A DNA stretch of 26,317 bases from a virus. The stretch spans positions 1-26,317 of the IMG/VR virus record IMGVR_UViG_3300023279_000474. One strand, 5' to 3'. Position numbers and translations under genes: made by a program. Below the pieces are notes generated by a model, which saw nothing but the letters and a program-made list of their open reading frames with translations, had not been told where the DNA came from and did no database searches. Shown one piece after another: positions 16,156 to 23,700 of the stretch; positions within the stretch are counted from its first letter, which is position 1, and every line of letters begins with the position of its first letter.

Positions 16156-16168
16156 TAGGTGTAACCTA
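16156..16168 (+). promoter_or_regulatory. small inverted repeat covering the ribosome site of the hendecad gene
   Basis: TAGGT-GTA-ACCTA is a perfect 5-bp inverted repeat ending one base before ATG 16169. It includes the only near-consensus AGG of this gene's ribosome site, so the helix could modulate initiation. Upstream TTGACC at 16126-16131 resembles a -35 box, but no good -10 follows at 17 bases. Confidence 0.35.
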
Positions 16169-17782
16169 ATGGCGATTATAGATAGTGTAAACAGAGCGGC
16201 AGTTCCGGTGAGAGCGGACCCGAATGATAGATTTCAGCCAAAGGCAGATAACACCCATCAACAGGGGCCAGTCGATAGTGCCGGTCCTGATAAGCCGGCA
16301 ACCGAGTTCAAGGCGCCGACTACTACGCCAGTGACTACCCAGGTTGACTCCGCGACTGAGACTGTCGAAGACCGGATGACCAACCTCAATTTGAAGGACA
16401 GCAAGTACACCAACCTGAATCGGAAGGACGCTCAACGCGAGGCCAATACCCGAGGTTTAGTTAATAGCACGATGGCTGGCGCTGCCGGCGTCGAGGCTGG
16501 TATCAGGGCGTCATTGCCGATCGCACAGCAAGACGCTAAAACATTTACCGACACCAGGATTAACAACCAGGCTGATGAAAACAGGTTCCTGGAGAATCGT
16601 CAGAATACGGACCTGAATAAGGAAGCCGCAGGCCATGACAGCAAGTTAAGGACCGGCGAAGCGATTATCGGGAGTGAATTGAAAAAGGGTGAAATGACGC
16701 TAGGAAGCGAGCTGACCAGTGAAGAGAATACCATCCTCAACGACCTGACAATGAAGCGCGACAAAGGACTGCATGAGTTGACTGCCGAAGAGAACCAGCA
16801 ACTTGCTGACCTGGAAGCGAAGCGTGATGCTGCCCTGGCTGTCCTGGAGTCGGAGCGCGATATAGCTCTGTCCGGACTGAGCAGGGAAGAGAGTACATTG
16901 CTCAACGAGCTTGAAATGAAACGCGATTCCGCCACTGCCGAATTAACAGCAGAAGAGAACCAGCAGCTTGCCGATCTGGAAGCGAAAAGGGATTCTGCCC
17001 TGGCGGATCTGGAAGCGACCAGGGATACCAGGTTGTCAGAGCTGAGAGGTGAAGAAGCTACCCTCACCTCCAGCCTCACGAATGAAGAGAACACACTTCT
17101 CGCCGAGCTGGAAGCGAAGCGTGACGATCAACTGGCCGAGCTGACTGCCGAGGAAAATCAACAGCTCGCGGACCTGGATGCGAAAAGAGATGCCACGCTC
17201 CACAGTTTCGACATCGCGAGAGATGAGGCCAGCGCCGGTCTCAACGAGAGTCTTGCTACCCTGGAGAGTGAACTCAAGAAAAGCGAAATGGTCCTGGACG
17301 CGGATCTGAAACTCCAGTTTGAAACCGCGCTGAACAATGAAAAATTCTCGGATGAAATGAAGCTGCAAATGGTTTCGACCATGAACAATATCATTCGCGA
17401 TACCCAGGCGCAGATTACCGAGATCGGGCTTTCTGATCGGACAGCAGCGCAGCAGGCAGCCGCGATCGAGATGGCCCAGGATAACCGGGATGCAGAGCTC
17501 GCGGTCTACCAGGATCTTTTGTCAACATTTAGTGATTGGGACTGGGGCCTCGACTTTACCCCGGATCGAGTTACTACGCCCCCCGCTGACGATGTTGGCG
17601 GCGGTGGCCTTCCTGGCCCCGGTGCCGGCGGTGGCGGCGGTGGCGGATCAGACAGACAGGACGGCGCCGAGGGCGGTGGCGGTGGCGGTGGCGGTGGCGG
17701 TGGTAATGGTCGTGGCGGTGATGCTAACGATGCCAGTAATGCTGGCGCTGATGACGGCCCCGATGCCGGCGGTTCTTTCTAA
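16169..17782 (+). CDS. hendecad coiled-coil virion protein with poly-glycine C-terminus
   Basis: This 537-residue protein has three parts. The N-terminal part (1-159) carries TVEDRMTNL and RGLVNSTMAGAAGVEAGIRA followed by SLPIAQQDAKTF, a pattern I recognise in uncharacterised phage virion proteins. Residues 160-390 are 21 uninterrupted 11-residue units, 20 beginning with Leu and one with Phe. LTAEENQQLAD occurs three times, at units 5, 10 and 16. This predicts a very long, nearly straight or right-handed coiled coil. The C-terminus (about 475-537) is Gly/Asp/Asn-rich with an 11-residue Gly run. The stop overlaps the GNAT start (TAATG). It may be a tail rod, tape-like or ejected scaffold protein. 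No enzymatic motif is seen. Confidence 0.75.
   Translation: MAIIDSVNRAAVPVRADPNDRFQPKADNTHQQGPVDSAGPDKPATEFKAPTTTPVTTQVDSATETVEDRMTNLNLKDSKYTNLNRKDAQREANTRGLVNSTMAGAAGVEAGIRASLPIAQQDAKTFTDTRINNQADENRFLENRQNTDLNKEAAGHDSKLRTGEAIIGSELKKGEMTLGSELTSEENTILNDLTMKRDKGLHELTAEENQQLADLEAKRDAALAVLESERDIALSGLSREESTLLNELEMKRDSATAELTAEENQQLADLEAKRDSALADLEATRDTRLSELRGEEATLTSSLTNEENTLLAELEAKRDDQLAELTAEENQQLADLDAKRDATLHSFDIARDEASAGLNESLATLESELKKSEMVLDADLKLQFETALNNEKFSDEMKLQMVSTMNNIIRDTQAQITEIGLSDRTAAQQAAAIEMAQDNRDAELAVYQDLLSTFSDWDWGLDFTPDRVTTPPADDVGGGGLPGPGAGGGGGGGSDRQDGAEGGGGGGGGGGGNGRGGDANDASNAGADDGPDAGGSF
16646..17338 (+). repeat. 21 in-register hendecad (33-bp) coding units
   Basis: Codons for residues 160-390 form 21 consecutive 33-bp units without a register break. 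Near-identical copies lie 165 and 198 bp apart (ACT/ACA codons at 16781, 16946 and 17144), both multiples of 33, as expected if the array grew by unit duplication. Confidence 0.9.
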
Positions 17783-18237
17783 TGAACCATATTCGATTAG
17801 CTGACATACCGGACATTGACGAGATCTGCAAGCTCGGGAGCGAGCTCCTGGCGCATAGTGTGTATGCGGATATCAAGCCCGATGAAACCAAGTTCAGGTT
17901 ATTTGTTGCCGGGCTGATGGGCCACAAGCATGGATCCGTATTCCTGATAGTTGATGACGATGACAAGCCCCAGGGATTTTTATTCGGGTTGATCGACGAC
18001 CTGTTTTTCAGCAACAGTCGTTGCGCGACAGATGTGGCTTTTTATGTGCGGGAGAAGTATCGTCACCTGGTCCCGGCACTACTGAAAAGATTTATGACCT
18101 GGGCGAAGGCAAAGCCCAAGGTAGCTTATATCTCGCTCGGGATCTCCAGCGGCACCGGGGATCCGGAACGAATCGGGAAAGTATATGAGAGTTTCGGCCT
18201 GGCGAGAGTCGGCGGTATTTATTACAAGAGGATTTGA
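17782..18237 (+). CDS. GNAT-like N-acetyltransferase fold protein
   Basis: This 151-residue protein has the GNAT layout. It begins IRLADIPDIDEICKLGSEL, has a central strand SVFLIVDDDDKPQGFLFGLI, then DVAFYVREKYRHLVPALLKRF (strand beta4 and helix alpha3). A C-terminal LGISSGTGDPERIGKVYESF is followed by GLARVGGIYYKRI. The usual acetyl-CoA pyrophosphate loop (Gln/Arg-x-x-Gly-x-Gly/Ala) is degenerate here: REKYRHLVPA lacks the glycines, so activity is uncertain. GNAT proteins are recurrent inside phage tail gene blocks, though their substrate is unknown. ATG 17782 overlaps the previous TAA and has no strong ribosome site, so expression is likely coupled. Confidence 0.8.
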   Translation: MNHIRLADIPDIDEICKLGSELLAHSVYADIKPDETKFRLFVAGLMGHKHGSVFLIVDDDDKPQGFLFGLIDDLFFSNSRCATDVAFYVREKYRHLVPALLKRFMTWAKAKPKVAYISLGISSGTGDPERIGKVYESFGLARVGGIYYKRI

Positions 18238-18239
18238 TC

Positions 18240-19061
18240 ATGTCTGGAATTGCGAAGGCGATTAAAAAAGTATTCAAAAGCGATGTCTTTAAAGTAATTG
18301 TGGTTGCTGCGGCGGTCTGGTTTACAGCCGGCACGGCATCGGCTTATTTCGCGGCACCGGAGGCCGGGCTAGGTTCGGCAATGTCGCAAAGTGCATCGAC
18401 GATGTGGTCGCAGACAACTACGTTTTTCGGGGCTACGGCTCCTGTTGAATCTGCCGCTGTTGAATCTGCCGCAAACGTAGTAGCAACTCCATTGGCCGAG
18501 GCTGGAGCCAGTGCCGCCGTACCGATAGGCGAACAGGCCGGTACAGCTTTTGGTGAGTCACTGGTCGAGCATGGCGCTGAAATGGCGGCAGAGTCTTCGA
18601 CGTTCGCCGCCAACACAGCGGCAGTCGCTCCGGCGGCAGTCGCTCCGGCGGCAGCGGCAGTCGCTCCGGCGGCAGCGGCAGAGACCGGCATGTTATCCTG
18701 GTTGAAAGCGAATCCTATGGCCACCATGATGCTCGGCCAGGGTGCAGCCGGCGCCTATGGCGGATACCTGGAAGACAAACAGGCGGAGCGCGAGGCGGAA
18801 GAGAGAAAGAATCGCGGATTGATGGGCTACGATTCCGAAGGAAACTATGCCGGCAGGAAACCTTCAACCGAGAGCCTTCTTGCTTCCCCATCGGCGCCTG
18901 CTGCACAGGCTCCTGCACAGTCAGCAACCACAGCACCAATAGTCGCCAGCCAACAAGTTGCCCCACAGACAGTTCAAAGCCAGCAGCCCCAACAAGTCTC
19001 GGTGCCGCGAGATGAATTAACGAAACTTATCCAACAAGGGCAAAACGCTCAACGAGGTTAA
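18240..19061 (+). CDS. Ala-rich internal/ejected protein with hydrophobic N-terminus (putative)
   Basis: This 273-residue protein starts at ATG 18240 with AGAGGAT about eight bases upstream; an in-frame TTG six bases earlier is less well placed. The N-terminus is a basic helix (KAIKKVFKSD) then a hydrophobic segment (about 16-40, VFKVIVVAAAVWFTAGTASA), an arrangement I recognise from phage proteins in this position. The middle is Ala/Pro/Val low complexity with short in-frame tandem repeats. A charged helix (EDKQAEREAEERKNRGLMGY) and a Gln/Pro/Ser-rich C-terminus follow. A membrane-inserting or channel-forming internal protein is plausible. This is inference from composition and gene order. 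Confidence 0.65.
   Translation: MSGIAKAIKKVFKSDVFKVIVVAAAVWFTAGTASAYFAAPEAGLGSAMSQSASTMWSQTTTFFGATAPVESAAVESAANVVATPLAEAGASAAVPIGEQAGTAFGESLVEHGAEMAAESSTFAANTAAVAPAAVAPAAAAVAPAAAAETGMLSWLKANPMATMMLGQGAAGAYGGYLEDKQAEREAEERKNRGLMGYDSEGNYAGRKPSTESLLASPSAPAAQAPAQSATTAPIVASQQVAPQTVQSQQPQQVSVPRDELTKLIQQGQNAQRG
18444..18677 (+). repeat. short in-frame tandem repeats in the Ala-rich gene
   Basis: A perfect 15-bp duplication (GTTGAATCTGCCGC core, 18444-18458 and 18459-18473) encodes VESAAVESAA. Three 15-bp copies of GCAGTCGCTCCGGCG (18621, 18636, 18657), with GCAGCG inserts after the second and third, encode the VAPAA array. They indicate slippage-driven length change. Confidence 0.85.
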
Positions 19062-19062
19062 T

Positions 19063-19692
19063 ATGGCTATGCACGCCCCCCCAGACTCTACTGAGAACCC
19101 TCGCGGGTTTGGCGGTACTCCGGACCCTAGTCCCGAAACGGATGCAGATGGTAATGAGTACGCCACGGAAGACGAGCAGATGGATTATGACCTGCTGACC
19201 ATTCGTGCCAGGAAGATGATATTCGGCCAGGGTCGCGAGAAGATTCTGAAAATGCTCGGGACCAGCGAGAGCCCTGCGAAGGGAATTGGCAAGGTTGGAT
19301 CCATGCTGGTTAAGTCATTAATGGATGCGAGCAAGCAAGCAGGCAGAGAGATTGCCGGGGATGTGGCGATCCATGCCGCTGGAGAGATTGCCGGCGACCT
19401 GAATGACCTGGGCACGGCTAACAAGGTATTCCAGTACGACAGCCCGGAGGACGAGGAAAAAGAACTCGCTGACGCGATGCTCTGGGGGGTTAAGTTTTAC
19501 GGTGATGGCATGATTTCCGCTAATGAGATCAGCCCGGAAATGCAGAAGATCGCCAAGCAGGAAGTTGAAGAGGGCCTGGAATCCGAAGGTAAAAGCGTGC
19601 CCAAGAAAACACCACTCGCAGCCGGGGTATCCCAGGCTGTCAATCCACAGCAGCCTGGCCTTGTCGGTGGCGCAATGCAAGGGGGATACTAA
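19063..19692 (+). CDS. conserved phage protein of internal-protein block
   Basis: This 209-residue protein has an acidic, Pro/Gly-rich N-terminus (to about residue 35) then DEQMDYDLLTIRARKMIF. Helices with LVKSLMDASKQAGREIAGDV and HAAGEIAGDLNDLG follow, then an acidic region and EDEEKELADAMLWGVKFYG. This pattern (a helix with SAxxAGxxIxxDVxxHAGxEIxxDL) recurs in phage structural blocks upstream of the large polyvalent protein, with unknown function. ATG 19063 has GAGG six bases upstream. The C-terminal tail is Gln/Pro/Gly-rich. It has no signal or membrane segment. Confidence 0.65.
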   Translation: MAMHAPPDSTENPRGFGGTPDPSPETDADGNEYATEDEQMDYDLLTIRARKMIFGQGREKILKMLGTSESPAKGIGKVGSMLVKSLMDASKQAGREIAGDVAIHAAGEIAGDLNDLGTANKVFQYDSPEDEEKELADAMLWGVKFYGDGMISANEISPEMQKIAKQEVEEGLESEGKSVPKKTPLAAGVSQAVNPQQPGLVGGAMQGGY

Positions 19693-19693
19693 T

Positions 19694-20698
19694 ATGGGCG
19701 GGATTATCGCAGGGTTTCTGGGAGGCGTGGGTCAAGGTATGGCTGACGCCGGTAAAATGATGCTTTCTGACAAACTCGCAAAGGAACGCGAAGAGGCGGA
19801 TTTCCTACGCGAGAGCGAGTTCAGGAAAAACGAACGCCTGTCCGGGGAGAAATTTCTTACCACCAGGGACGCAACGAAAGTTAAGACTGATGCTGTTGCG
19901 GCTGCAACGAAAGTTACGACTGATGCTGTTGCGGCTGAAACACAAACCAAGGCTCAAATTGCTGCCGATAAACTAAAGGCCAAAGCGAAGGAACAGCAGG
20001 TCAAGGATGAGATAGCGGGTCGCCAGGCGGTTGCGGACACCAGGGCAGAGGCAGCGGCTGGCAATGATGACACCACTAACATGCAGGATGCTGCCGCATT
20101 AATCGCTGCTGGATACCCCAAAGATGTGGCCAACGCGATTGCTCACGGCGCACTCAAGCAAGTCAAGGACGAGGATACAGGAGATATGGTCCTGATCAAC
20201 GCGCTGACAAATATTCCTGTCGGTCGTCTGACTGACCAAGGTAGCGGCCAGAAAGAATGGATAGCGGAAGGCGAGATCCCGGAAAATGCGAAAATCACAT
20301 CGAAGCATCGGACGCAGGCGAAAGCCAATGCTAGTGAAAAGGCCGGGATTATGAGTCTGGACTCTACCGATTTCCCCGGAGCCGGCGGTCGCAAGCAGTG
20401 GATCAGGGACGAGGCGCAACGGATAGCCAATAAAGAGCGAGGCGACGAACCAGGGACCGAGACCGCAACCGCCTATGGCCAGGATGCCCCTCCTGTCGAG
20501 GCTGCGGCTGCTCCCCAGGTTGCTACTCCGAATCCACAAGCGAAAGCCGGTGGCATCGTTGCCAGCCAGGTCCCTGATGACACCAAGATGGTTGGCAAAA
20601 AGAGAATGGGCAGAGAAGAATTCGAACGGATAATGGTTGAGAAGTACGGCCAGGGCAAGATGGCCGAGATCGAAGAAACCTGGAATTCCATTAAATAG
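19694..20698 (+). CDS. charged helical phage protein with N-terminal glycine/amphipathic segment
   Basis: This 334-residue protein starts at ATG 19694, with a strong AGGGGG ribosome site (19680-19685) and immediately after the previous stop; the frame continues upstream but inside the preceding gene. The N-terminus, MGGIIAGFLGGVGQGMADAG, is Gly-rich and amphipathic. It is followed by a long Lys/Glu/Ala helix (about 24-125) with a doubled 11-residue unit (ATKVKTDAVAA). The middle (about 133-240) is mixed. The C-terminus has a linker of Ala/Pro and ends in a helix (GREEFERIMVEKYGQGKMAE then IEETWNSIK). The family is unknown. Its position suggests an internal virion protein partnering the giant polyvalent protein. 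Confidence 0.6.
   Translation: MGGIIAGFLGGVGQGMADAGKMMLSDKLAKEREEADFLRESEFRKNERLSGEKFLTTRDATKVKTDAVAAATKVTTDAVAAETQTKAQIAADKLKAKAKEQQVKDEIAGRQAVADTRAEAAAGNDDTTNMQDAAALIAAGYPKDVANAIAHGALKQVKDEDTGDMVLINALTNIPVGRLTDQGSGQKEWIAEGEIPENAKITSKHRTQAKANASEKAGIMSLDSTDFPGAGGRKQWIRDEAQRIANKERGDEPGTETATAYGQDAPPVEAAAAPQVATPNPQAKAGGIVASQVPDDTKMVGKKRMGREEFERIMVEKYGQGKMAEIEETWNSIK
19871..19936 (+). repeat. 33-bp tandem duplication
   Basis: Two 33-bp copies (19871-19903 and 19904-19936) differ by one base and double an 11-codon helical unit. The period equals that of the hendecad array in the upstream gene. Confidence 0.85.
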
Positions 20699-20721
20699 AA
20701 TTAAATAACTGAATATTAAAA

Positions 20722-23700
20722 ATGGCTTTATTGGATTATTCATTTTTTGACGAGGATGAAGAGCAGAAGGGAACGCTCGACTACTCGTTTATGGCAGACG
20801 AGCCCGATCCTGTTGACTCGTTCATGGAGGACGAGCCGGATCCTGTGGAGCCACCTGCGCCCGAGCAACTACCGGAAGACACTCCATCACCCTACACTGC
20901 TGATGGCAGCCCGTTACCGGAGGCCAGGTCTGCCGAGCCGAGTGTCTGGGATTCGGTCCAGGACTTCTTTAGTGGTGGCGAGGCGCATCGAGCCAGGGCG
21001 TCGAATGAGTTGATGGCGAGGCGTATGGCGAGGCGCGATGGGGTCTCGATTGATGAAATCTATGACTCTATGCGTCCGAGTATTTATGGCCGGGACATGG
21101 GAAACCCGGAGGGTCGAGCACCGATCCGGGCGTTCGCGGAAGGCGCGGGTATCGTTAGCGAGCAATTGCCTGGCGTGCCTGGTGCAATGGCCAATACCGT
21201 GCTTCGGTCTATCCGTGGTGGCGATGAAGATATTGACGACGATAACTGGTTGGACGCGGCAATCCATTTCACCGAGCCCGAGAAGATAAAGGACCCGGAT
21301 CCAAACTACGAAACGATCAACGAGATCGGCAAGAGTATCGGATACAGCCTGACTTCTATAGTGGCCTCTTCCAGCGCGTTTGCTGCTGCTACTGCTGTCA
21401 CCAAGAACCCGTTTGCCGGCTATACCGCTGCCGCTGGTGCCGGCGGAACGGTTGCCTTCCGTGGCCAGAAAGACGAGTTCATGGATCGAAAAATGGAATT
21501 AGCCAAGAGTATTTATGAAGAAATAAATCAAAAAGAAATGCCCCAGGCTGAGTACAAAAAAATGTACGACGAATATAATTACCTGGGCAACGAATACGGT
21601 GCCTGGGAAGCCATACCGGAATCCTTGAGTAACCTGGTAATCATCCGGGCATTGTCGAAGCCATTGAGGGGGCTTGGAAAGGGAACCAGGCTCCAGAAAT
21701 TCAATGCGCGTGCCGCCGAGATTGCCGAAAGGTATCTCGCTACCCAGGCCGGTGAGCAATCAACTGAGACCGCAACAGGTTGGGGGCAGAACCGGGTGGA
21801 TTTCGAAGCTGGTCTGACCGATCGGAAAATCAGTATTGGTGAGGCGTTTCGCCAGCAAGCACTCCCAACTGCGATCGTGACTACGGGCATGGTCGGTGGT
21901 GGTTCCATCGTGCAAGGAGCTCGCAGTAAAATCGCAGACTCAACCTTTCCGAAACTGAGCGAGCCTAGACCCCCTGGATCGCCAGAGGCCCAGGCCCAGG
22001 CCGTGAGATCCCTGACACCAACCGGCCCACCTGTTACCGACTCCCTGGATATAGATCTCGTTGCCGATAACATCAAGCAGGAAGTATTCGGCGGTAAGGG
22101 CCTGGTAGGCGCGATGATGGCGCCGGATCCATACGGCCAGGAAAGCCCGGTCGATATGCCTACAGGGCTGTCTGATAATGTGGTTGATTTCACCAGGCCA
22201 CCACCAGACGATAAGAAACCACCTGGAGCTCCACCACCAGGCGGAGCCGGCGCGGTTGTCGAAACAGAATTGCGCCCGGATGAAGTCGAAACAGGTAGGC
22301 CAATAAAATTTCACTATGGTAGGAATACCGAAAAAGCTCCTGATATGGGTTCAGAGTTCGGGCAGGATATTGAACCGGCTGGACGATATATAAACAGTGT
22401 TAGCAAGAAAAATAAATTGGGCCCCGACTCGGGTTTTGAATATGGGGATCAAGAGTTTAAGAATCCGCTGGTAATTGATTCTGTCGGTAGTTACGGGGAA
22501 AAAGGAAACTGGAAAAATGTACTCAGCGATCGCTACGGAGCTACTGGAGAAAAACTAACAAAAGCGATCCGGGAGGATGGTTATGACGGAATTATCACCA
22601 CTGACGAAACACCAAGCGGCGAAAAGTATGTATCTGAGATAGTTGATGTTTCCGGTACTCCTGCGGTTGCTGCCAAAACCGAAGAGACTTTCGGGCCGAA
22701 GGCGAGCGCGGAAACCGAGGGTCCCCAGGGGGTCCCCACCTCCCCACCAGGCGCAGAACTCAATGCCATAATCGACGAGGTTGCCAACGAGGCTGCCACC
22801 AGCCCGAAGAATGATCTGACTGAACCGACCGAGGCGCAGAAAGAAGCCGGCAACTACAAGAAGGGTCCGCTCGATTCAAAGACCGTGCCCTGGCTTTCCG
22901 GGATGGATATCGCGATCGAGAATCCTGCTGGATCCAAACGCCAGCCGGAATGGCCAGCCCTGAAAAATTCATACGGTTATTTCAAACGCACCGATGCTTT
23001 CGATGGTGACGAAGTTGATGTATTTGTCGGCCCGGACATGGCCGAGCAGCCCAAGGAAGTATTTGTAATCGACCAGGTTGACCCGGAGACCGGGCAGCCC
23101 GACGAGCACAAGGTTATCCTGGGCGTGAAATCTGCCGAGGAAGCCGAAAAGGTTTACCTGGCCAACTACGAAAAGGACTGGAAGGGTGTCGGCGATATCA
23201 AGACGTATGCGTTCGATGACTTCAAAACAAAACTGAAATCAGGTTTCTTCAAGAACAGCACGCCGAGCCGTAGATTGTTTCCGAAGCAGGAGGCTCTGAA
23301 AACCCCGAAGAAGAAAACGAAGGACGAGTTCAAGGCCCATGTTGCCGAGCTCCGTGAGAAAAAGGAAACCGAGATCCAGACGCTCAAGGATTCTAATGCC
23401 GGCAACATAGTCGGCATCGAGGCCCAGAGTACAGATGGCAAGAGATTTGCTGTGGTCCTACCGGACGCAAGCGAGCCCGGTAAGTTCCGGGTCCAGAATT
23501 ACGACAAGAGTAGTTTTTCCGGGCACCAGGTTTACAACAGCGAACAAGAGGCCCTGGATGCGCTGTGGGTCGATGGATACAGAACGTCCGCCCAGGGAGC
23601 CATGAACAAGCTGGAAGGCACGCCGGCCTGGAAGCAGGGCATGAAGTTTTCCGATCAGGTCCGGATCCAGAATGAAGAGTCTTTTGCCAAGACAAAGGAA

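Noticed and set aside
16126-16160. TTGACC before the hendecad gene as a promoter
   Set aside because: The -35 box matches the one at 524, but no acceptable -10 hexamer lies at 16-18 bases (TAAGGT at 17).
19523-19693. Upstream extension of the 334-residue protein
   Set aside because: The frame is inside the preceding gene, and ATG 19694 has a strong ribosome site right after that gene's stop.
20099-20743. 214-residue minus-strand frame
   Set aside because: It is a shadow of the charged helical protein gene. There are no motifs, and every supported gene in the window is on the plus strand.
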